Part shown: positions 1 through 5,384 of the stretch, one piece after another
Position numbering within the stretch: the first letter of the stretch is position 1
Layout of the letters: each line of letters begins with the position of its first letter
Assembly (NCBI GenBank): GCA_007119335.1
Contig: SKPU01000051.1
Location: 1 to 5,551, forward strand
DNA from: Syntrophomonadaceae bacterium
Lineage (GTDB): Bacteria; Bacillota; Dethiobacteria; DTU022
Length of the DNA stretch: 5,551 bases
Reading direction: 5' to 3'
Made by a program: the position numbers and the translations under genes
The notes under the pieces: generated by a model
Database searches by the model: none
Told to the model about the DNA's origin: nothing
Seen by the model: only the letters and a program-made list of their open reading frames with translations

Positions 1-546
1 CATCATGGCTTCTTCATCTTCCAAGAGGTAGCTGAATAAGCCCTTTTCGGTAATGTAGTAAATCCCTTCCTGGTTTGCTTTCCAGGCAGGTTTAATTGTA
101 TAACCGCTATCAACTTCCAGCCGGTGGAACACTTCCGGGGGAAGCCCTGCATGAGTGAAATATATTGTTGCCTTATTCATGTATTCATGGCCAGCATAAA
201 GCAACTTATCCCCATCAGGGGTAAAGGCAGGATGGCGAATGTTTGGTTGCCTGCCTGCACCGGGAGTAGGAAGCAAAGCCGCAGAATCAAAATCTTCCGG
301 GAGTTTTCCATTTAATGATTCTCCTGCATCGGTTTCCTCAATAAAAGCAGCCCATTCATATATCGGATAGTGAGGATGGCTCTTGGTTAAGAGGTATTTT
401 CCATCCGGGGATACATCGAGCCTGCGTCCAGCATACTGTGCTTCAAACAAAATCTCACCGGCAGTGCCTTCCACTTCTTTTGCAACTTCCTCTTCTTTTT
501 CCTCAATTTCAAATTTAGCTGACAGCTCCCTGTTTTCTTCAATAGT
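1..546 (-). CDS. C-terminal part of frameshifted propeller lipoprotein (continues past window edge)
   Basis: This is the downstream part of the lipoprotein gene that starts at 808, read in a different frame after a one-base disruption in the A5 run at 547-551. I translated the reverse complement by hand. All 182 codons are open and the frame runs off the window at position 1, so the C-terminus is missing. The first residues (FTIEENRELSAKF) complete the last strands of the InlB-B-type repeat begun upstream. A short Glu/Lys-rich linker follows, and then PD40/TolB-like propeller strands, seen as LDVSPDGKYLL, PAFTPDGDKLLYAG and PAWKANQEGIYYIT. The fragment has no ATG, GTG or SD near its 5' end, and an in-frame TAA lies at 571-573, so it is not an independent gene. 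Such propellers are usually protein- or ligand-binding platforms; the partner here is unknown. The reading and the family assignment are solid, the function is not. Confidence 0.75.
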
Positions 547-808
547 AAAAATATATTCTTTCCGCTCCGCTTACCTTTTCACCATTTTCAAGCCAGGCGA
601 TAAATTCATAGCACTCTTCAGCTTCTGCTCGAACAGTTACCCCTTCACCTTCCTGGTAAAGACCCTCTCCGGATACTGTGCCCCCTTCACCTGAAGCTAA
701 TTCAAGATTAACTTCATATTCTTTAGTAGAGCAACCCGCAAGCACCATTAAAGTAATGACCACGAGCAGGCAGCCAATCACCAGCAAGTTTACTTTTTTT
801 AATATCAT
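539..808 (-). CDS. N-terminal part of frameshifted lipoprotein: signal peptide plus InlB-B-type repeat
   Basis: This is the 5' end of a predicted membrane-anchored lipoprotein. The start MILKK is followed by a hydrophobic segment and a lipobox L-A-G-C with Cys26 as the lipidation site. One InlB-B/bacterial-repeat domain begins at about residue 31, recognisable from EGGTVSGEGLY, EGVTVRAEAEE and IAWLENGEKVSG. The frame ends early at TGA 539-541. Removing one base from the A5 run at 547-551 joins it exactly to the open frame that runs down to position 1, restoring the repeat's last strands and a PD40 propeller. I chose ATG 808 because a G-rich SD lies 8 nt upstream; a GTG at 823 would add five residues but overlaps that SD. 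The gene lies 83 nt downstream of the 371-aa lipoprotein on the same strand, with no clear terminator between them, so co-transcription is likely. The break may be a real mutation or a homopolymer sequencing error. Confidence 0.75.
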   Translation of the reverse strand: MILKKVNLLVIGCLLVVITLMVLAGCSTKEYEVNLELASGEGGTVSGEGLYQEGEGVTVRAEAEECYEFIAWLENGEKVSGAERIYFYY

Positions 809-816
809 TGCAAGGG

Positions 817-825
817 CCCCCACTT
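817..825 (-). promoter_or_regulatory. Shine-Dalgarno site for the frameshifted lipoprotein gene
   Basis: On the minus strand the sequence AAGTGGGGG ends 8 nt before ATG 808. It is a G-rich, non-canonical SD, but its spacing is right. It overlaps the in-frame GTG at 823, which argues for ATG 808 as the true start. Confidence 0.45.
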
Positions 826-891
826 AATTTGTTAATCAAATGGAAAAGCTATTATCATGACTCATTAAATCCTTTAGCGGTTTATGCCAGA

Positions 892-2007
892 CTAAAACAT
901 TGAAATGCTTACTTCTTCCAGCACTTCCCCTGTTTCCAGGTCCTTAATTGTGTAGTTGCCCACTTTGAAAGTGCCATCCTCTTTCCTGTATATATCATAA
1001 ATCAACTGATATTGCTCTTCGGCCTCAAAATCGTAGCCTGCAAAACTGAAGGCTTCTTTTAACTCCAGGCTGATCAAGACTTTGTCTTCATCGGCACTGG
1101 CATCGACAGGCTTAATATCCGGCGTCCAGAATAGGCCGTCGTGCAATAGCGGCCCCGGACTAAAAACAACTACCCAGCGAAAAACAACGTCCCCCGTATC
1201 CCATTTATCACCAAAGTATAAAACTAATGACCTCTCCAGGTACTTTTTTGACCGGGCCTGGATCTCATCCAACCCTTCCTCAAGTACCAGTTTCTCATAG
1301 TACTGGTGGACAGGAAAGTTTCGTAATTTATTCCGCCATTTACTCAAATCTTTAAACCAGTTTAATAGCTCTTCCGGTCCTTGTTCCAGGAGATCAACCT
1401 GGGGTTCCGCCGGACGAAGCTCTTCGAGGCTCATATAAGGCGGGAACTCATGAATTAGGCCTTCGTTTTTATCTTCCAAGCTTTCTAAGTCGGTTAAAAC
1501 CTGGTCCCTGGTAACCACCTTGCCTTGCTTCAGAAGGTTTAAAACTTCTTCACCGGAGGCGTTTTTAGCATCCGCCCCTTTAAGAATTGGCTCATCTTCA
1601 GCCCCCGGCAGATCCCTTGCCTTTTCCAGGTAGCTGCCTGCTTCTTCCCAGTTCTTTTCCTTTAATGCTGCTTCAGCTTTGGTCATTAGATTGTGCAGCT
1701 CATCTTTAGAGAAGTGAGCGGTGAGCTTGATGTCGTTTTCTACAGTAAGCTTACAGCTCTCTTCAGTACTAACTTCTTCACCATCCACAACCCAATAATC
1801 AAACAAGTATCCTTCTTTCGGCTCGGCTCTAAGGGTTACTTCTTCCCCTTCGTGATATGTTCCGATACCGGTAATATCCCCTGCACCTGCAGGATCAATT
1901 TCCGCTTTAACCTTGTATTCAAATGGTGCACAGGCAACTAGCACGGTAATAATAAAAAAGAGCATTACAGTGAAGAAAATCGATATGATCGATTTTCTAA
2001 AAAACAT
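892..2007 (-). CDS. Lipoprotein with InlB-B-type repeat and unrecognised C-terminal region
   Basis: A predicted 371-aa lipoprotein held on the outer face of the cytoplasmic membrane. It has a positively charged N-terminus (MFFRKS), a hydrophobic core, and a lipobox L-V-A-C with Cys26 as the lipid-modified residue. Residues about 31-99 form one InlB-B/bacterial-repeat unit (GAGDITGIGTYHEGEEVTLR, then YWVVDGEEVS and KLTAHF). Residues about 102-133 (LMTKAEAALKEKNWEEAGSY onward) look like a TPR-type helical pair. From about 150 to 260 the sequence is charged and mostly helical. The last 110 residues alternate strand-like segments (LVLYFGDKW, VVFRWVVVFSPG, YQLIYDIYRKEDG) and match no family I can name. 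The start is firm: an AGGAG-containing SD (2016-2021) lies 8 nt before the ATG. It is the first gene of the leftward pair, and its N-terminal half resembles that of the next gene, which suggests module duplication. Function unknown; a surface-binding or sensing role is only inferred. Confidence 0.88.
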   Translation of the reverse strand: MFFRKSIISIFFTVMLFFIITVLVACAPFEYKVKAEIDPAGAGDITGIGTYHEGEEVTLRAEPKEGYLFDYWVVDGEEVSTEESCKLTVENDIKLTAHFSKDELHNLMTKAEAALKEKNWEEAGSYLEKARDLPGAEDEPILKGADAKNASGEEVLNLLKQGKVVTRDQVLTDLESLEDKNEGLIHEFPPYMSLEELRPAEPQVDLLEQGPEELLNWFKDLSKWRNKLRNFPVHQYYEKLVLEEGLDEIQARSKKYLERSLVLYFGDKWDTGDVVFRWVVVFSPGPLLHDGLFWTPDIKPVDASADEDKVLISLELKEAFSFAGYDFEAEEQYQLIYDIYRKEDGTFKVGNYTIKDLETGEVLEEVSISMF

Positions 2008-2244
2008 TTCTATCTCTCCTCATCAACAATCTCAATTGATCGACAAAGTCCAGTTCATGGTTTAATCGCATTATTCAGTTTAATTTCAGCAACAGCTTAA
2101 CATTTTAAGATATTCCTGGCAAGTCAAGATGCTTTACCTTTGCCAGGTAGAAATTAACCGGTACAATATTACCTCAATCGTCCTGCAATATGAAATCAGC
2201 TTACATTTTCCCGAGTGATTCCACGTAATGTATTTCCCCCTGGT

Positions 2245-2275
2245 TTGAAGCTGTATGTTAAACTAGACCTACAAT
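2245..2275 (+). promoter_or_regulatory. Candidate sigma-A-type promoter for the propeller lipoprotein gene
   Basis: TTGAAG (2245-2250) matches four of six bases of the -35 consensus, and TACAAT (2270-2275) matches five of six of the -10. The 19-nt spacer is longer than the ideal 17, so this is a moderate candidate. Transcription would begin near 2282, inside the dyad at 2279-2296, about 40 nt before the start codon. Confidence 0.35.
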
Positions 2276-2278
2276 CCA

Positions 2279-2296
2279 CCGCAGAATTTTCTGCGG
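2279..2296. promoter_or_regulatory. Inverted repeat CCGCAGAA-TT-TTCTGCGG (operator or 5'-leader hairpin)
   Basis: Two perfect 8-base arms flank a 2-nt centre; as RNA it would fold as a 7-bp stem with an ATTT tetraloop. It lies just downstream of the candidate -10 and 10 nt before the SD of the lipoprotein gene. In this position it could be a repressor operator over the transcription start or a leader hairpin affecting translation or mRNA stability. It is not followed by a T-run, so it is unlikely to be an intrinsic terminator. Confidence 0.5.
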
Positions 2297-2305
2297 TACT
2301 TTCTT

Positions 2306-2314
2306 AGGGAGGGG
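2306..2314 (+). promoter_or_regulatory. Strong Shine-Dalgarno site that fixes a TTG start
   Basis: AGGGAGGGG ends 6 nt before TTG 2321. The only nearby ATG (2333) is 18 nt away, too far for this SD. The TTG start also gives a better lipoprotein signal peptide, with Lys2 and Lys4 ahead of the hydrophobic core. Confidence 0.65.
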
Positions 2315-2320
2315 TATCGA

Positions 2321-3691
2321 TTGAAACTCAAAATGGCGCCGGCGCTGAGAATTCTCTTACTATTCGGCCTGGTTTTCTTTGCTGCAGGCTGTGCAGCGCC
2401 GGAACAACCAGAAGAAGATGCAGGCCTGGAGGAGCCGGTTGTCGATGAGACCGAAACCAATGACGAAACGGACAGCACTGAAAAAACCGAACAATCGGAG
2501 GAGAAAAAAGATGAAATCATTATCCCATACGAATGTGGAATCAGGCTGCGGGCATTAAGACATGAAACAGCTTCAGGAACCCGGCAACCTTCTTTTCCCC
2601 TTTCTCCCGACAGTAGGTACCTGGTTGCAAGCGATGATAGTGTGGTAAAATTATACAGCTACCCCGACCAGGACCTTATTTATACCCATGATTTTGATTC
2701 TGACCTGGTTATTCAATCATACTACTGGCACCCTGACGGGGAAACCCTGCTACTGTTCGCCTCATCGGAGTCATACACAGAGGTACACCTATACCTTCTT
2801 GATGTGGAGGGAGGTAAACAGAAGATAAAAAGCTTCGATAATGCTCAGTTTGGTACTAATCGAATTTGCCTGGAAGCTCTCGAATTCCGGGTAGGTTTCA
2901 TTGAGTGGGGCCTGCAGGGTGAAGCGGCGGCTCTTGACTTTCACTACCGTGACTATAGTACGATAAAGCTGGTTAACCTGGAAGGTGATGTGCTATTCAG
3001 CAAAGAGTGGAATGACCGTAGTTTTCTGCGCGATACCCTGGCAAACCCCGATGGGAGCAAAATTGCTTTTACCCGTTTCGGTACAGCTAAAGAAGACCTC
3101 TGGCTTTGGGATCTGGAAGAGGAAACCCTGCGCCAGATAACCGATGATGGAGATGGCAACTACCCCTACTTATGGCTGCAACCCGATCAATTACTGGTAA
3201 ATATCGGTGCAGTCGGGCCGGGCGGCGGGCAGATCTATGGAATGGCCCTGATCGATCTGGAAAGCGGCAAGAAGGTGAAAAAATACTCGCAGGATAACAA
3301 GCTCTTTGTTTCAAACACTATTTCTGAGGATAAAAACCTGGTACTCGGAACGAAAAGAGACATGGCCGGAACCAACGCCAGGGTATGCCTGCTTGATCTT
3401 GATAGCGGGGAATTTGATTACCTGCTCGATAATTTCAATACAGTACATGCTAAATGGGCAGATGAAGATCTGGCTATTTTATACTTGCAGGGCTGGGAAG
3501 ATCCTGAAGAAGCTTATAAAGGCCGTGAAGACTATCACCTTCTGAAAACCTACTCAGAAGAAGCCGGATTAACAACCCTGGTGGAAAGCAGCGAACAGAT
3601 TTTCCTTTTGGGCACTGCTGATGGCGAAGTTCATTACCTGCAACCTGCACCTGGGGGTAACTGGAGATGGCTTACAACTACTCTGGATTGA
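2321..3691 (+). CDS. Lipoprotein with acidic linker and WD40/TolB-like (PD40) beta-propeller
   Basis: A predicted 456-aa membrane-anchored lipoprotein. The start is TTG, chosen because of the strong SD 6 nt upstream. A basic N-terminus and hydrophobic core (LRILLLFGLVFF) lead to the lipobox A-A-G-C with Cys24 as the lipidation site. Residues about 25-65 are an acidic Glu/Asp/Thr-rich linker, likely a flexible tether. The rest is a beta-propeller with repeated PD40-type hairpins: LSPDSRYLVAS (94-104), WHPDGETLLLFAS (136-148), ANPDGSKIAF (241-250), LWLWDLEEETLRQIT (260-274), WLQPDQLLVN (285-294), ISEDKNLVLG (334-343) and WADEDLAILYL (379-389). That suggests about six blades. No catalytic motif is visible, so a binding or scaffold role outside the cell is more likely than an enzyme. 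It is transcribed divergently from the two InlB-repeat lipoproteins; one of those also carries a PD40 propeller, so the genes look like a related set. The specific function is not recognised. Confidence 0.9.
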   Translation: MKLKMAPALRILLLFGLVFFAAGCAAPEQPEEDAGLEEPVVDETETNDETDSTEKTEQSEEKKDEIIIPYECGIRLRALRHETASGTRQPSFPLSPDSRYLVASDDSVVKLYSYPDQDLIYTHDFDSDLVIQSYYWHPDGETLLLFASSESYTEVHLYLLDVEGGKQKIKSFDNAQFGTNRICLEALEFRVGFIEWGLQGEAAALDFHYRDYSTIKLVNLEGDVLFSKEWNDRSFLRDTLANPDGSKIAFTRFGTAKEDLWLWDLEEETLRQITDDGDGNYPYLWLQPDQLLVNIGAVGPGGGQIYGMALIDLESGKKVKKYSQDNKLFVSNTISEDKNLVLGTKRDMAGTNARVCLLDLDSGEFDYLLDNFNTVHAKWADEDLAILYLQGWEDPEEAYKGREDYHLLKTYSEEAGLTTLVESSEQIFLLGTADGEVHYLQPAPGGNWRWLTTTLD

Positions 3692-3775
3692 TTCAAAGAA
3701 ACCGCCTGATACAGGCCCTGGTCACGGGGAACTGTTTAACCGTGAAAAGGATTTGATGATAAACCCTCCATTATT

Positions 3776-3813
3776 AAAAGTGCTGTTTGCAAGGCCTTTT
3801 TATCAAGTTTTTT
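3776..3813 (+). terminator. Possible intrinsic terminator after the propeller lipoprotein gene
   Basis: About 85 nt after the stop codon, AAAAGTGCT (3776-3784) can pair with GGCCTTTT (3793-3800) with one bulged T and an 8-nt loop. T-rich sequence follows (a T5 run ending at 3801 and a T7 run at 3808-3814). The stem is mostly A-T, so the hairpin is weak, but the position and T-tails fit. Confidence 0.35.
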
Positions 3814-3834
3814 TAAATCACGTTTCACACTGTT

Positions 3835-3843
3835 TGGTATAAT
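3835..3843 (+). promoter_or_regulatory. Perfect extended -10 promoter motif (TGGTATAAT)
   Basis: TG-G-TATAAT is an exact extended -10 element. No good -35 lies 16-18 nt upstream, but extended -10 promoters often lack one. A transcript would start near 3850. The next coding sequence begins at 4185, so this would give a leader of about 335 nt or a separate small RNA. Confidence 0.45.
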
Positions 3844-4100
3844 TACTGTATACATTTTATTCCTTTGTAAATTCTCTTTTCACTTCATCTAATGTGCTGT
3901 ATTAGCCTTTCATTACCTCTTTTTCAGCATTATTTATTCGGACTTAAACTGAAGAAACCAGTTTCATTTTATTGGAGTTTGAAAATAGAACCTCTTAACT
4001 ATATCTGGCTTAACGGTCTTTAATATATAAAATACAAAGCCAACGCTCCTTAAATCATTATTATGGTCAGCCCTGTTAAGAATCCATTAAGTTTTATCTA

Positions 4101-4126
4101 TTGGCACTTGGCACCATCCTGCCAAT
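4101..4126. promoter_or_regulatory. Tandem TTGGCAC and TTGGCA-N6-TGCCAA dyad upstream of the nucleosidase gene
   Basis: TTGGCAC occurs twice head to tail (4101-4107 and 4108-4114), and TGCCAA follows at 4120-4125. Either copy can pair with TGCCAA: the second with a 6-nt loop, or the first extended to ATTGGCA/TGCCAAT (4100-4126) with a 13-nt loop. The downstream sequence TTCTTATTTTATC is T-rich, so as RNA this could be an attenuator-like terminator. As DNA it is a good operator candidate because it overlaps the possible -35 at 4108-4113. It ends about 60 nt before the start codon. Confidence 0.45.
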
Positions 4127-4135
4127 TCTTATTTT
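4108..4135 (+). promoter_or_regulatory. Candidate promoter for the nucleosidase gene
   Basis: TTGGCA (4108-4113) matches five of six bases of the -35 consensus. TATTTT (4130-4135) matches four of six of the -10, with a 16-nt spacer. Transcription would start near 4142, leaving a leader of about 43 nt with the SD in it. The -35 lies inside the TTGGCA dyad, which would suit repression. The surrounding DNA is AT-rich, so chance matches are easy. Confidence 0.3.
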
Positions 4136-4184
4136 ATCAATAGCAAAATAAAATTTATCACTTGATATAAAAAGGAGTCCACAC

Positions 4185-4928
4185 ATGCAAAAACCAGTCC
4201 TTGTAACTGCATCCCTGCCTTTTGAACTAGCTTCATTTACCAGCCTCCTCCGAAAACAAAGCGAAGTTATCCCTGGTCGAAAAAACCTTTTGAGCGGCGT
4301 TTTGGGGGTAGGTGATAACAGTCAAAATGTTGTGGTTCTTTTCACTGGTATAGGTGGTCCAATAGCTAAAAAATCATTATTGGAAGCACTGTCATATGTT
4401 TTCCCCAAACTCGTGTTGATCAGCGGTACTGCCGGAGCCTTGAATATACAATCCAAAGTGGGAGATATCATTGTGGACTGTACGCAGGGAAGTAAAACTT
4501 TAAGAGATCAAGTGCTAAAGACGGCAGGGGAGGCAGCCCGACCGGGGTTCAAAGTTTGGCATAAGCCTTTACATACAGCAAATCAAGTTGTGACAGGATT
4601 TGGTAATAAAACCCAAGTAGGGCAGTTAACAAAAGCTTTTGCTGTCGACATGGAAAGCTCGGATCTGGCTCAAACTTTAAATGAAAAAGGTATAGAGCAC
4701 GTTGTAGTAAGGGTAATCAGCGACGGATTACATGATAATTTCCCCATCCCTTTCAAAAAATATATTAAGGCCAACGGATACCCCTCAATTACCCAGTTAA
4801 CAGGACATCTCCTATTGCATCCCTGGAAAATCCCTGGGGTAATCCTGCTTGGCAGACAGTTTCACGCAAAGTGTTCAGGGTTTGGATATATTCTAAAAGA
4901 AATCATAGAGAAAACTGTTGATCTTTAA
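4185..4928 (+). CDS. Nucleoside phosphorylase / nucleosidase family protein, HpnG-like
   Basis: A 247-aa cytoplasmic protein of the PNP/MTA-SAH nucleosidase superfamily, whose members cleave the N-glycosidic bond of nucleosides. Family marks in order: a conserved-type Glu near the N-terminus (LPFE, Glu14), a Gly-rich loop FTGIGG (53-58), the core SGTAGALNIQSKVGDIIV (80-97), the VDMES motif (154-158; Glu157 fits the ribose-binding Glu of MTA/SAH nucleosidases), and VRVISD with Asp180 at the place of the purine-contacting catalytic Asp. The length is typical. The C-terminal stretch (LTGHLLLHPWKIPGVILLGR) recalls the hopanoid-associated phosphorylase HpnG, which acts on adenosylhopane. That subfamily call is tentative, and futalosine hydrolase or a general nucleosidase are alternatives. 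The start is firm: AAAGGAG (4171-4177) lies 7 nt before the ATG. The gene appears to be monocistronic, with no partner gene in view, and a dyad upstream suggests regulation. Confidence 0.85.
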   Translation: MQKPVLVTASLPFELASFTSLLRKQSEVIPGRKNLLSGVLGVGDNSQNVVVLFTGIGGPIAKKSLLEALSYVFPKLVLISGTAGALNIQSKVGDIIVDCTQGSKTLRDQVLKTAGEAARPGFKVWHKPLHTANQVVTGFGNKTQVGQLTKAFAVDMESSDLAQTLNEKGIEHVVVRVISDGLHDNFPIPFKKYIKANGYPSITQLTGHLLLHPWKIPGVILLGRQFHAKCSGFGYILKEIIEKTVDL

Positions 4929-5357
4929 AGCTCCTCTAGCAGCTATAAAGTTTCTTTTATTTTAATGGGCAGCCAGGAGTTCCGGTCAAATCAAAGATCG
5001 TAGTCACTTCAAAGGTGCTCGTGCTGTTCACAAGAAGCGCTGCACTTTTCATTCCAACATAGATTTAAAAAAGAGAGCTTAAGATTAAACTAAAGCAGGT
5101 TTAATTTTTATAAGTTCGGCCTATAGTTCTAAAGAAAACAGATAAATCCTTTCTTGAAAAATAAGATTGGCAGGAAAACTTTTTATTTATGATTATAATA
5201 ACCTCCTTGCTAAACAGCAGTCTGACAGTTTCAAATATTAATATAGTTGTGTTCCTTGTAACATAAATGAATGTACAGGATCAAGCCCTCTATTTTATTT
5301 ACCCTTTGCTTTGCTGCTGGGGTTATAAAACGGACCCTTTTATAAAAAAGAGGCAAT
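4929..5357. other. AT-rich gene-free region after the nucleosidase gene
   Basis: No convincing gene is seen. An imperfect hairpin may form around 5010-5050 (GTGC pairing with GCAC ahead of TTTTCATT), which could end the nucleosidase transcript, but its loop is long. TATAAT motifs occur on both strands around 5192-5199 without a well-spaced -35; the plus-strand TTGGCA at 5167-5172 is 21 nt away. A 30-codon plus-strand ORF (5267-5359) has no SD and is probably chance. Confidence 0.45.
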
Positions 5358-5384
5358 AAAAAACAGGCCACTGCTGTGGGCCTG
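5358..5384 (-). terminator. Intrinsic terminator reading leftward
   Basis: On the minus strand CAGGCCCAC and GTGGCCTG pair over eight base pairs with one bulged C (G on the plus strand) and an AGCA tetraloop, followed directly by six T residues (5363-5358). This is a textbook rho-independent terminator. It implies a leftward transcript whose gene ends between here and the right edge of the window or beyond. On the plus strand no T-run follows, so it works in one direction only. Confidence 0.75.

Larger units (their letters stand above)
2008..2320. other. Divergent intergenic region between the two lipoprotein transcription units
   Basis: This 313-nt stretch holds no credible ORF. It must contain the promoters of both the leftward lipoprotein pair and the rightward propeller lipoprotein. 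The rightward side has a fair -10 candidate and a strong dyad (both listed separately). On the leftward side there is a TTGACT at 2122-2127 (minus strand), but no well-spaced -10 follows it. A shared regulator acting on both sides is possible but nothing proves it. Confidence 0.6.
3692..4184. other. AT-rich gene-free region before the nucleosidase gene
   Basis: No supportable coding sequence was found in these 493 nt. Open frames here lack an SD and use unlikely residues. Besides the terminator-like hairpin, the extended -10 and the TTGGCA dyad listed separately, it holds a TCACGG/CCGTGA stem with a 12-nt loop (3722-3745, no T-tail) and an AAACTG/CAGTTT stem near 3946-3964. There are also two CTTAAC copies 15 bp apart (3994-3999 and 4009-4014), with an inverted copy at 4075-4080. 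I do not recognise any known riboswitch class. Confidence 0.5.

Noticed and set aside
124..694. Plus-strand ORFs of 63 and 103 codons (124-315 and 383-694)
   Set aside because: They lie opposite the minus-strand lipoprotein gene, have unnatural composition (Ser/Phe/Cys-rich) and no SD; they are antisense shadows.
1082..1941. Plus-strand ORFs of 72 and 82 codons inside the 371-aa lipoprotein gene
   Set aside because: Antisense shadows without an SD or recognisable features.
2100..2127. Minus-strand TTGACT as a -35 for the leftward lipoprotein pair
   Set aside because: The good -10 match (TAAAAT) is only 14 nt away and the properly spaced hexamer matches poorly, so I do not call a promoter.
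2269..3314. Minus-strand ORFs of 83, 68 and 75 codons overlapping the propeller lipoprotein gene
   Set aside because: Ser- or Arg-rich reverse-complement readings of the acidic linker and propeller; the plus-strand frame has lipobox and domain evidence.
3722..3745. TCACGG/CCGTGA hairpin just after the propeller lipoprotein stop
   Set aside because: The loop is 12 nt and the stem is followed by AAAAGG rather than a T-run, so it is not a good terminator.
3306..3842. Plus-strand ORFs of 79 and 73 codons in and after the 3' end of the propeller gene
   Set aside because: Out-of-frame readings overlapping the real gene, with no SD; the second runs into non-coding DNA through the terminator-like hairpin.
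5267..5359. 30-codon plus-strand ORF ending just before the leftward terminator
   Set aside because: No SD, no recognisable motif, and it lies in AT-rich DNA where short ORFs arise by chance.
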